Part shown: positions 7,711-15,426 of the stretch, piece after piece
Numbering within the stretch: position 1 is the first letter of the stretch
Layout of the letters: every line of letters starts with the position of its first letter
From: an uncultured Verrucomicrobiales bacterium
Lineage (GTDB): Bacteria; Verrucomicrobiota; Verrucomicrobiae; Limisphaerales; CANJSG01
Direction: 5' to 3'
Assembly: GCA_946480965.1 (NCBI GenBank)
Contig: CAMLMI010000017.1
Span: 1 to 27,871 of the forward strand
Length of the DNA stretch: 27,871 bases
Made by a program: the position numbers and the translations under genes
Notes under the pieces: model-generated
Told to the model about the DNA's origin: nothing
What the model saw: only the letters and a program-made list of their open reading frames with translations
Database searches by the model: none

Positions 7711-7810
7711 AACTTGGATGTTGGGCGTTGAACGTTGGTTGTTGGATGTTTCCGGATCGTCCTCCGGGAAAACATCGGACTCCCAACGTCCAACATCGAA
7801 CGTTCAATTG
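7711..7810. repeat. Palindromic interspersed repeat between urtD and urtE
   Basis: The left half (7711-7756) is a string of TTGGATGTTGGGCGTTGAAC-type units ending GATGTTTCCGGA; the right half (7763-7810) starts TCCGGGAAAACATC and runs through CCAACGTCCAACATCGAACG. The two halves are imperfect complements and could fold into a long cruciform with its tip at about 7757-7762. Alternating (C)CAACGT/CCAACATCGAACGTTCAA units of this kind are frequent interspersed elements in verrucomicrobial genomes as I recall them. When translated they give a spurious N-terminal extension (NVRCWTLGVRC) of urtE. Confidence 0.75.
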
Positions 7811-7840
7811 CGGTGGCTCGTGGGGGCTTCATGGCGTTCC

Positions 7841-8583
<743 letters not shown>

Positions 8584-8587
<4 letters not shown>

Positions 8588-9747
8588 GCTTTGTCTCCTT
8601 CGGGAACGGCCGCCGAGGCCACGGGTTCGGAGGGTTGCGTCGGGGCCTTGCCGGTGCGCAGGGAGGCGAACCACGGGCCGATCTTCTTGCGGAGCTTGTC
8701 CACCACGCCGGCGAGGCCGTCGGGGAAGAACATGACCACCGCGATGAACATGCCGCCCATGGCGAAGAGCCACAGCGACGGGAAGTTCTCCGAGAAGAGG
8801 CTTTTGCCGGTGTTGACCAACAGCGCGCCATAGACCGCGCCGTAGAGCGAGGCCCGCCCGCCCACCGCGCAGAAGATCACCATCTCGATCGACGGGACGA
8901 TGCCGACGAGCGACGGCGAAATGAACCCGACTTGGAGCACGAAGAGCGCGCCGCCGATGCCGCTGAGCGCCGCCGCCGCGCAGAAGGTGAACACCTTGAA
9001 CATCGACACGTCGTAGCCGGAGAACCGCACCCGGTCCTCGCGGTCGCGCATGGCGAGAAGCATCTTGCCCATCTTCCCGGAGAGCAGCCACTGCGAGGCG
9101 AGGATGAGCCCGATCAGCAGTCCGCAGGTGAGGAAGTAGAGGATGTATTGGGCGCTCTCGGTGCGGATGTCCCAGCCCCAGAGCGTGCGCAGGTCCGTGA
9201 TGCCGTTGCGGCCGCCGGTGTAGCCCTGGCGGCTGTCGATGCCGAGCGAGAGGATCAGCGCCAGCGCCTGGGTGATGACGGCGAAATACACGCCGCCCAC
9301 GCGCCGCTTGAACATCGCGAGCCCGATGACGAAGGCGATGATCGTCGGCACCGCGACGACCGCGAACAAACTGAACGGAAGGCTCTTGAACGGCACCCAG
9401 AACGACGGCAGCGCGGTGATCTGGTTCCAGTCCATGAAGTCCGGAATCCCGGGCGTGGACTGGATCTTGGTGCTCTCGGGGTCCGAGGCCTCCAGCTTGA
9501 GGAACATGGCCATGCAGTAGCCGCCGAGGCCGAAGAACACGCCTTGGCCCAGGCTGAGCACGCCGGACTTGCCCCAGAGCAGCACCAGGCCCAGCGCCAC
9601 GAAGGCGTAGGTGAGGTATTTGCCCACGAGGTTCAGGCGGAAGATGTCGAGCGACAGCGGAAGGATGAGCAGCAGAAGCGTCGCCAGCACAACAAGGTTG
9701 GTCGTGCCGTGGTGGCCACCAAAGATGCGGGTGTAGAAGGTTTTCAC
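8584..9747 (-). CDS. urtC: Urea/amide ABC transporter permease UrtC (LivM-like)
   Basis: A 387-residue polytopic membrane protein starting at a GTG 22 bases after the urtB stop. The N-terminal helices (TNLVVLATLLLLILPLSLDI, then the YLTYAFVALGLVLLWGKSG segment) are followed by the highly conserved GVLSLGQGVFFGLGGYCMAMFL motif of LivM/UrtC permeases. The cytoplasmic EAA-like loop is seen in MLLAMRDREDRVRFSGYDV, then FCAVGGRASLYGAVYGALLV. About ten hydrophobic segments can be counted. The last 40 residues (GKAPTQPSEPVASAAVPEGD) form a soluble Ala/Pro-rich tail. It pairs with UrtB to form the membrane channel for urea or short amides. Confidence 0.95.
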
Positions 9748-9769
9748 GTCTGGGGTCCTGGGTGGGGAG

Positions 9770-10696
9770 TTACGACCGGATCTTGGAGGCGAAGAGGCCC
9801 TGCGGCCGGATCATCAGCACGACGACGATGGCCAGGAGGATGGCGACCTTGCCGGCCGTGCCTTCGAGGAAGAACTCGGCGATGGACTGGCCCTGGGCGA
9901 TGCCGAAGGCCGACGCAATGGTTCCCAGCAGGCTCGCGGTGCCGCCGAAGACGACGACGAGGAAGGTGTCCACGATGTAGCGCGAGCCGCTGTCGGGCCC
10001 CGTGGAGCCGATGGTGGTGAAGGCCGCGCCCGCCACGCCGGCGATGCCGCAGCCGAGGCAGAAGGTGAATCGGTCCACCAGCTTCGTGTTGATCCCGACC
10101 GCGCCGCTCATCACCCGGTTCTGCACCGTGGCCCGCATCTGGAGTCCGATGCGGGAGCGGAACATGAAGAGCCAGACGCCGAAGGTGAGGAGCAGCGTCA
10201 GCCCCATGACGAAGACGCCGTTGATCGGGATGTCGATCGTCTCCGTCGGCTTGAAGGAACCCATCAGCCATTCCGGGAGCGTGGGGGTGACTTCCCGCGC
10301 GCCGAAGGTGAGGCGGAAAGCCTGCTGCATGATCAGGCTCAGGCCCCACGTCGCGAGAAGCGTGTCGAGCGGGCGTTTGTAGAGAAATCGGATCAGCGAC
10401 CACTCCACCAGCAGCCCGGCGAGTCCCGCCACGACAAAGGCGATGACGATGGCGATGATGAAGTAGTAGGGCGCGAGCGCCGGGAAACGCGTGTGGACGA
10501 CCTCGGAGCAGAGATACACGGTGTAGGCGCCGAGGGCCATGAACTCGCCGTGCGCGAGATTCACGACGCCCATCTGGCCGAAGATGATGGCGAGGCCGAG
10601 GGCCATCAGCAGCAGGACGCTGAAGAGGCTCAGCCCGGCGAAGCCCTGCATCATCGTGATCGAATACAGCTCTTCTGCGGTGTAGGCGGCTAGCAT
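9770..10696 (-). CDS. urtB: Urea/amide ABC transporter permease UrtB (LivH-like)
   Basis: A 308-residue permease. The ATG at 10696 (MLAAYTAEELYSITMMQGF) is preferred; the frame also opens with a TTG at 10735, but the 13 extra residues look like leader sequence. Conserved LivH/UrtB elements are LGLAIIFGQMGVVNLAHGEFMALGAY near residues 33-58, WGLSLIMQQ near 117, the EAA-type loop IGLQMRATVQNRVMSGAVGIN, and GTASLLGTIASAFGIAQGQ near 251-269, ending VLMIRPQGLFA. About eight transmembrane segments are visible. No signal extension precedes helix 1, unlike some long proteobacterial UrtB proteins. It forms the membrane pore with UrtC and receives substrate from UrtA. Confidence 0.95.
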   Translation of the reverse strand: MLAAYTAEELYSITMMQGFAGLSLFSVLLLMALGLAIIFGQMGVVNLAHGEFMALGAYTVYLCSEVVHTRFPALAPYYFIIAIVIAFVVAGLAGLLVEWSLIRFLYKRPLDTLLATWGLSLIMQQAFRLTFGAREVTPTLPEWLMGSFKPTETIDIPINGVFVMGLTLLLTFGVWLFMFRSRIGLQMRATVQNRVMSGAVGINTKLVDRFTFCLGCGIAGVAGAAFTTIGSTGPDSGSRYIVDTFLVVVFGGTASLLGTIASAFGIAQGQSIAEFFLEGTAGKVAILLAIVVVLMIRPQGLFASKIRS

Positions 10697-10737
10697 GGTG
10701 GTTTTTTGGGGCGGAGTTTGAGGGATTCGGGACAAGG

Positions 10738-10768
10738 GCGGGCGGCGACTGACCGGGTCGCCGCCCGC
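10738..10768 (-). promoter_or_regulatory. Strong stem-loop between urtA and urtB
   Basis: GCGGGCGGCGAC (10738-10749) pairs perfectly with GTCGCCGCCCGC (10757-10768), giving a 12-bp GC stem with a 7-base loop. It lies 33-63 bases after the urtA stop and 41 bases before the urtB start. No U-tract follows on the minus strand, so it is more likely an mRNA-stabilising or partial-termination element that raises binding-protein over permease levels, as known for malE-malF, than a full terminator. Confidence 0.7.
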
Positions 10769-10800
10769 TGTGCATCACAGGACCGGCACTCTTCGCGAAA

Positions 10801-12057
10801 TCATTGGTAGCCCTTGGGGAAGGGATCCGGCTCGATCAGCCCGGACTCGTAGAGGACCTTGGCCTGGCCGTCCGCCTGCCACTGGCCGATGCGGAGCTTG
10901 CTCCAGAGGTGGTGGTTCTTGTCGTGGATGCGGACGTAGCCTTCGGGGGCTTCCTTGAACTCCACGCCGGAAGAGGCGGCGGCGATCTTGTCGATGTCGA
11001 AGCTGCCGGCCTTCTCGACGGTCAGCTTCCAGAGCCAGGGGCCCAGATAGGCGGCCTGGGTGACGTCGCCGATGACGGCCTTCTCGCCATACTTCTTCTT
11101 GAAGGCCTCGACGAACGCCTTGTTGTTCGGGTTGTCGAGGGACTGGAAGTATTTCATCGCGGAGTAGAAGCCCGTGAGGTTCTCGCCACCGATGCCAAGC
11201 ACCTCGTCCTCGGTGACGGAGATGGTCAGGAGGTTCCACTTGTCGCTGGTGATGCCGGCGGCCTTGAGCTGCTTGTAGAAGGAGACGTTCGAGCCGCCCA
11301 CGACGATGGCGTAAATCACGTCCGGCTTCTTCAGCTTGATCTTGTTGATCAGGGAACCGAACTGGGTGTGGCCAAGCGCGTAGTATTCCTCGCCCACGAC
11401 CTCGCCCTTGAGGACGTTCTCGATGTGTTTCCGGGCGATCTTGTTCGAGGTGCGCGGCCAGATGTAGTCCGAACCGATGAGGTAGAAGGTCTTCGCCTTC
11501 TTCTCCTTCGCCATCCAGTCGAGGCCGGCAATGATCTGCTGGGTGGCTTCCTGGCCGGTGTAGATGACGTTCTTCGACTCCTCGAGCCCCTCGTAGAAGG
11601 TGGGGTAGTAGAGCATGCCGTTCTCCTTCTCGAAGACGGGCAGCACGGCCTTGCGGGAGGCGGAGGTCCAGCAGCCGAATACGGCGGCCACCTTGTCGTT
11701 CACGAGGAGCTTCTTGGCCTTCTCGGCGAAGGTCGGCCAATCGGAGGCGCCGTCCTCGACGATGATCTTGATCTTGCGGCCGAGCACGCCGCCCATGGCG
11801 TTGATCTGTTCGATCGCGAGCTGCTCGGCCTGGATGGAGCCGGTCTCGCTGATCGCCATCGTGCCGGTGGCGGAATGGAGCTGGCCGACGACGACTTCGG
11901 TGTCGGTGACGGCAAGTCCCGTAGTGTTGACCTTGGCTGTGGGGTAGTCGGCGGCTTTGAGATTGCCGGCGAGGAGTCCGACGCCCGCCGCGAGGGCGGA
12001 CACGGCACCCAGCGTCCGGCGCAGGGATTTCGGGATCAGGTTGGGTTTCAGTTTCAT
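10801..12057 (-). CDS. urtA: Urea/short-chain amide binding protein UrtA
   Basis: A 418-residue exported substrate-binding protein. The leader has a twin arginine (SLRRTLG) and a hydrophobic core (AVSALAAGVGLLAG) before NLKAADY, so export by Tat or Sec is possible, with cleavage near residue 35. The mature protein is a periplasmic-binding fold of the HAAT group: VVVGQLHSATGTMAISETG (family signature of UrtA/AmiC/FmdD), VFGCWTSASRKAVLPVFE, LLYYPTFYEGLEES-type segment, and FYLIGSDYIWPRTSNKI. These match UrtA and the Methylophilus FmdD amide-binding protein, which I cannot separate by eye. It delivers urea or short amides to UrtBC. It starts only 10 bases after the preceding gene's stop, so the two are co-transcribed. 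Confidence 0.95.
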   Translation of the reverse strand: MKLKPNLIPKSLRRTLGAVSALAAGVGLLAGNLKAADYPTAKVNTTGLAVTDTEVVVGQLHSATGTMAISETGSIQAEQLAIEQINAMGGVLGRKIKIIVEDGASDWPTFAEKAKKLLVNDKVAAVFGCWTSASRKAVLPVFEKENGMLYYPTFYEGLEESKNVIYTGQEATQQIIAGLDWMAKEKKAKTFYLIGSDYIWPRTSNKIARKHIENVLKGEVVGEEYYALGHTQFGSLINKIKLKKPDVIYAIVVGGSNVSFYKQLKAAGITSDKWNLLTISVTEDEVLGIGGENLTGFYSAMKYFQSLDNPNNKAFVEAFKKKYGEKAVIGDVTQAAYLGPWLWKLTVEKAGSFDIDKIAAASSGVEFKEAPEGYVRIHDKNHHLWSKLRIGQWQADGQAKVLYESGLIEPDPFPKGYQ

Positions 12058-12067
12058 GGTTCAGGAA

Positions 12068-13309
12068 TCACGCGAGCTGCGTGGATGGGGGTTGGGAACG
12101 GAAAGGAGATGTCGCGGCTTGGATGATCGGCCCGAATACCGGTGTTGGTCGGGCAAGCAACTGGAAGGCGGGCGACAGCGGAGGCGTCGGGGTGGGCGCA
12201 TCTTTTTGGACGGCAGCACCGTCCTCCCGTGTGTCTGGACCGACGGCGCGTTGCCCGAGATGCATGGCCTTTCTGAAGATGTCCTCGCGGAAGACTTTCC
12301 CGATGACATCAGGCCTCAGCGCCGGGAGTCCGTCTTTGGGTCCGAGCTTTTTTACGAGATCGAAGACCCATCGCCCCATTGCCCGGCTCGGTGCACCTGC
12401 CTTGATGGCGTCGTAGCGGACAAAGTCGGGAACGGGTCGCTGCTGGCGTCCATTGTAGAACGGGCCGACCAAGGCATTGGCGAGATGATCTTCCGGCACG
12501 TCGAAATAGCGGCTTTGCGCCAACATGCGGGCCAGTTCAGGGCGATTGGACGGGCGATCGCAGAACTCGCTGGCCTCGATCAGCGCCGCGATCAGGCGCA
12601 GATGCTCATCTTCGCGTTTTTCGGCAAACTCCTGTAGAACCAAGAGCACCTTTTCCGGATGGCCCACATTGACTTCGCTGGAGGTCGCCGCCACCCAACC
12701 TGTTCCGCCAAAAATGGCGGCGGAGTTCCAAGGTTCCGCGACGCAATAGCCATCCAAGTAGCCCTCGTTGAGGCTTTCGTGGATCAACGCGGAAGGGATG
12801 ACCGCGATGCGCACATCCTTTTCAGGATCGATCCCGCCCGATAGCAGCCATTCCCGGAGATTGTAGTTCTGCGAGGAGAGGCCGAGCACGACCCCAAAGG
12901 TCAGTGTTCTGCGTCCCTTCTGCTCTTTCACGAACCGTCCGAGCGTCGCGGCGTCTCGGACGCCTTCCTCCCAGAGACCGTTGGATAGCGTGATTGCGCT
13001 CCCGTTGAGGCCGAGCATCAGTCCGGTAAGACAGGCGCGACGAACCACCCCGATCCCGCAGTAGATGGAGAACAGCATGCTCGCATGCGCCCCGGCGGCA
13101 TCCAGCTCCTCGTGCAGGAGTTTTTCGCGGATCGTTGCCCAGCCGACCTCCCGCGAAAGCTGCACATCCAAACCGTGCTTGCGATAGAGGCCCAGCTCCT
13201 GGGCGGCGACGATCAATGCGCAGTCGATGGTGGCAACAAAACCGATGTTCAGCGTTCTCCGGGGCACCGGATGGCGGGCCTGCACCTTTTTGCGCTTGGC
13301 GAATCGCAT
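12068..13309 (-). CDS. NasS/NrtA-like substrate-binding protein, probably cytosolic
   Basis: A 413-residue protein of the NrtA/CmpA/NasS family: TLNIGFVATIDCALIVAAQELGLYRKHGLDV near the N-terminus, GWATIREKLLHEELDAAGAH, and GYCVAEPWNSAAIFGGTGW are all family hallmarks. The N-terminus MRFAKRKKVQARHPVPRR is strongly basic with no hydrophobic stretch, so no signal peptide or lipobox is present. This fits the soluble sensor NasS better than a transporter component. NasS normally binds nitrate and controls the antiterminator NasT; no NasT-like ANTAR protein is in the window. Residues from about 355 on are a Pro/Thr/Ser-rich tail without family resemblance. It is the first gene of the urt-fmd operon, 10 bases from urtA, and divergent from a LysR regulator. 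The ligand may be nitrate, urea or an amide; this is inference. Confidence 0.82.
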   Translation of the reverse strand: MRFAKRKKVQARHPVPRRTLNIGFVATIDCALIVAAQELGLYRKHGLDVQLSREVGWATIREKLLHEELDAAGAHASMLFSIYCGIGVVRRACLTGLMLGLNGSAITLSNGLWEEGVRDAATLGRFVKEQKGRRTLTFGVVLGLSSQNYNLREWLLSGGIDPEKDVRIAVIPSALIHESLNEGYLDGYCVAEPWNSAAIFGGTGWVAATSSEVNVGHPEKVLLVLQEFAEKREDEHLRLIAALIEASEFCDRPSNRPELARMLAQSRYFDVPEDHLANALVGPFYNGRQQRPVPDFVRYDAIKAGAPSRAMGRWVFDLVKKLGPKDGLPALRPDVIGKVFREDIFRKAMHLGQRAVGPDTREDGAAVQKDAPTPTPPLSPAFQLLARPTPVFGPIIQAATSPFRSQPPSTQLA

Positions 13310-13387
13310 GCCATCCGTCGCTTAGCAGCGGCGATGCCACCATGCCGACTTTTGCTTGGCCGCCCGCGCTTCAGTTCGGCTCAAGAT

Positions 13388-13408
13388 TTGTTGAAATCAT
13401 TTCAACAA
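13388..13408. promoter_or_regulatory. Palindromic LysR-type operator
   Basis: TTGTTGAAAT (13388-13397) and ATTTCAACAA (13399-13408) are perfect complementary arms around one central base. The core TGAAAT-C-ATTTCA has the T-N11-A form of LysR boxes. It lies in the divergent gap, centred 72 bases upstream of the LysR start and 89 bases upstream of the NasS-like start, the usual place for a regulator that controls both itself and the divergent operon. Confidence 0.75.
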
Positions 13409-13469
13409 TCCCGCTGGCGGAGCCCGTTCCCCTGGCTACACTCCGGCCGCGTCGGCCCGGCTCCCCGCA

Positions 13470-14390
13470 ATGAAGATCACCATCGACAGCCAGCATCTTC
13501 GCGTCTTCGTGACCATCGCGCGCACCCTCAACATGGGCCGCGCCGCCGAAGAGCTGAAGCTCACCCCCTCCGCCGTCAGCCATTGCCTCAAGGCCCTCGA
13601 GACCGACCTTGGCGCGCGTCTCTTCGAGCGTTCATCTCGTCGCGTCGCTTTGTCAGAAGCCGGTCTCGCCTTCGTCGGCGAGGCGGAGGAAGTGCTGGAG
13701 CGGATGAAGGAGATGCGTCGAAAAGTGAGGGAAATCAGCGATTGGCGACAGGGCCAGCTCCGCATCGCCGCAAATGCGACCGCCTGCCAATACCTGCTCG
13801 CCCCGACGTTGCGCGAGTTCCGCGAGAGCTTTCCCGACTACAGCATCCGGATTGAGCAATGCTCTTCCAAGGAAGCAGTCGCCTTCCTCGCCGACAATCG
13901 GATCGATCTTGGGGTCTTTATCGAGCCCGCCGCCTATCCCGGTGCCGAGTTCGTCCAGATGATCGAGGACGATCTGCAGTTTGTCGTGAATCCGCTCCAT
14001 CCTTGGGCGGTGAAACGCAAGGCCGTCCGCGAGGAGATCGCCTCCCGTAAACTCATCCTGCCCGAGCGGAGCAGCGATACCTACGCGCTCATCGAAGGGT
14101 ATTTCCGCGACGACGGCATCGTGCTCCAGCCCATCATTGAGATCGCCAATGAAGACGCCATCAAGCAGTTCGTCCGTCTTGATCTCGGCATAGGCATTCT
14201 TCCTCGCTGGATCGCCGCCCAGGAAGTCAAACAGGGGTTGCTCGTCGGCCTACCGCTCGGCCGCCGACAACTCCGCCGTCGCTGGGGTGTTCTCCGCTCC
14301 AAAACCCGCAAGCTTTCCTTCGCCGAGAGCGTTTTCACCAACATCTGCCGGAACGTGCTCAAGGAAATGCTCGCCCGCTCCGATGAATGA
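13470..14390 (+). CDS. LysR-family transcriptional regulator
   Basis: A 306-residue LysR-type regulator of standard length. The winged helix-turn-helix occupies about residues 5-65 (LRVFVTIARTLNMGRAAEEL, then KLTPSAVSHCLKALETDLGARLFER), followed by the linker helix (VGEAEEVLERMKEMRRKV) and an effector-binding domain beginning GQLRIAANATACQYLLAP. Within that domain EQCSSKEAVAFLADNRIDLGVF and GIGILPRW are typical. It is divergent from the urt-fmd operon across a 160-base gap with a matching palindrome, so it probably controls nitrogen-source uptake. It resembles CysB/Cbl/NAC-type regulators only in general layout; the effector is unknown. ATG at 13470 places the HTH at the normal distance from the N-terminus. 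Confidence 0.93.
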   Translation: MKITIDSQHLRVFVTIARTLNMGRAAEELKLTPSAVSHCLKALETDLGARLFERSSRRVALSEAGLAFVGEAEEVLERMKEMRRKVREISDWRQGQLRIAANATACQYLLAPTLREFRESFPDYSIRIEQCSSKEAVAFLADNRIDLGVFIEPAAYPGAEFVQMIEDDLQFVVNPLHPWAVKRKAVREEIASRKLILPERSSDTYALIEGYFRDDGIVLQPIIEIANEDAIKQFVRLDLGIGILPRWIAAQEVKQGLLVGLPLGRRQLRRRWGVLRSKTRKLSFAESVFTNICRNVLKEMLARSDE

Positions 14391-14745
14391 GATTCAGGGA
14401 AGGAAGCCTTTGGCCCACGCTCGATCCGACCCTTGAATCACGGAATTTTGTCATTGGCGTTCCGAAGGGCTGTTTGGGTGGTGCATCTTCTTGACCTCTA
14501 GGATGTCGTTTTTTAAGCAGCTCCTGTCGGTTCCTGATCGACGCAAACCCCTGTATCATCAGTAACATTCATCGCTGCACCGGGCTGCGTAAGCTCGATT
14601 GCTGCGTCAGCTTCGGCCAATTTGGGCGGCCCACCGAGCCGTGCTCGGCGGCGGGGTCGCGGGCGGTTGGAGTGCCCTTCCCCTGTGACCAAATCGGGAG
14701 GCTGCTGCCTGCCCGGAAGTCGTAGCCAAGAGAAAGCAAACCCTC
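14391..14745. other. 355-base intergenic stretch
   Basis: This lies between the LysR gene and the fibronectin-III pseudogene. It holds a 6-bp hairpin CCGAGC-CGT-GCTCGG (14634-14648) without a T-tract, a possible weak terminator. I see no coding, tRNA or mobile-element signal. Confidence 0.5.
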
Positions 14746-15346
14746 ATGAGTCTCATCAAACTCGGCCTGAACCGCCTGTCGGTCGCGGACAAGATCCAGT
14801 TCGGCCGCCAGATCGCGCAGGCGATGACCGCCCATCCGAACTTCCCGTTGCCCACGCCGTCCTGGTCGGCGTTGACCGACGAGCCGAACACGCTGGAGAC
14901 GACGCACAATGAAGCGAGGGCCGCCCGCGTGGCCGGCCAAAGCCAAGACGATGGTGCAGGACGACGCGGCGTTGGACCTGGACTGGCCGCTCACGCAACT
15001 GGCCGCCTATGTGGAGATGGCGAGCGACGGGGATAAGGCGAAGACCGAGAGCGCGGGCTTCAGCGTGCGCCATGTGCCGCCGTCGTAGGACGTGCAGGTG
15101 CTGCCCAGCGACCATGCCGGCACGGCCGATGTGCGCTGGAAGGCGGTGCATGGCGCCCGCGCCTACGTGATCGAGCGGACGCCCGAAGGACCGGAGCCGC
15201 AGTGGGCGGTGATCGGCAACAGCACGAAGAAGCAGGCGACGCTATACTCGATGGTCAGCGGGACGAAGTATTGGTTCCGCGTGGCCGCCATCGGCGCCGC
15301 CGACCAGAGCGACTACAGCGATCCCCTGCCGATCTTCACGCCGTAA
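14746..15346 (+). pseudogene. Broken fibronectin type III protein gene
   Basis: The intact gene would encode about 200 residues: an N-terminal helical part (MSLIKLGLNRLSVADKIQFG) and a C-terminal fibronectin-III domain (VRWKAVHGARAYVIERTPEG, later SGTKYWFRVAAIGAA). Reading starts in one frame, but coding resemblance passes to the +1 frame near 14925-14936 (AKAKTMVQDDAALDLDWPLTQL), and that frame then meets an in-frame TAG at 15086-15088 before resuming with the Fn3 domain, which ends at 15346. Two separate lesions argue for decay rather than a single sequencing error. The family is one I associate with verrucomicrobial genomes, often as several copies, and its function is unknown. The 3' part could still be translated from a GTG at 15092 as an isolated Fn3 domain of 84 residues. 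Confidence 0.75.
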
Positions 15347-15382
15347 AGGGACGCCCGCTCATCCGGCCTTGCTGCCAACCTT

Positions 15383-15403
15383 CTCTCCATCCGCCGGGGA
15401 GAG
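15383..15403. terminator. Possible bidirectional hairpin between convergent units
   Basis: CTCTCC (15383-15388) and GGAGAG (15398-15403) can pair across a 9-base loop, in the gap between the plus-strand pseudogene and the minus-strand esterase gene. The stem is short and lacks a clear T-tract. Confidence 0.25.
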
Positions 15404-15426
15404 GGACGCCCGGTGCGTAGCGGGGC

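Noticed and set aside
7667..7807. 47-residue N-terminal extension of UrtE
   Set aside because: It is encoded by the palindromic repeat and has no counterpart in UrtE proteins; the ATG at 7666 gives the normal N-terminus.
10804..12126. 440-codon plus-strand open frame opposite urtA
   Set aside because: A shadow of urtA; the composition (Gly/Val/Asp/Leu-rich) is typical of antisense frames in this window.
13411..13426. Possible sigma-54 promoter (TGGCGGAGCCCGTTCC) upstream of the LysR gene
   Set aside because: The downstream half does not align with TTGC at the required spacing; only the GG element fits.
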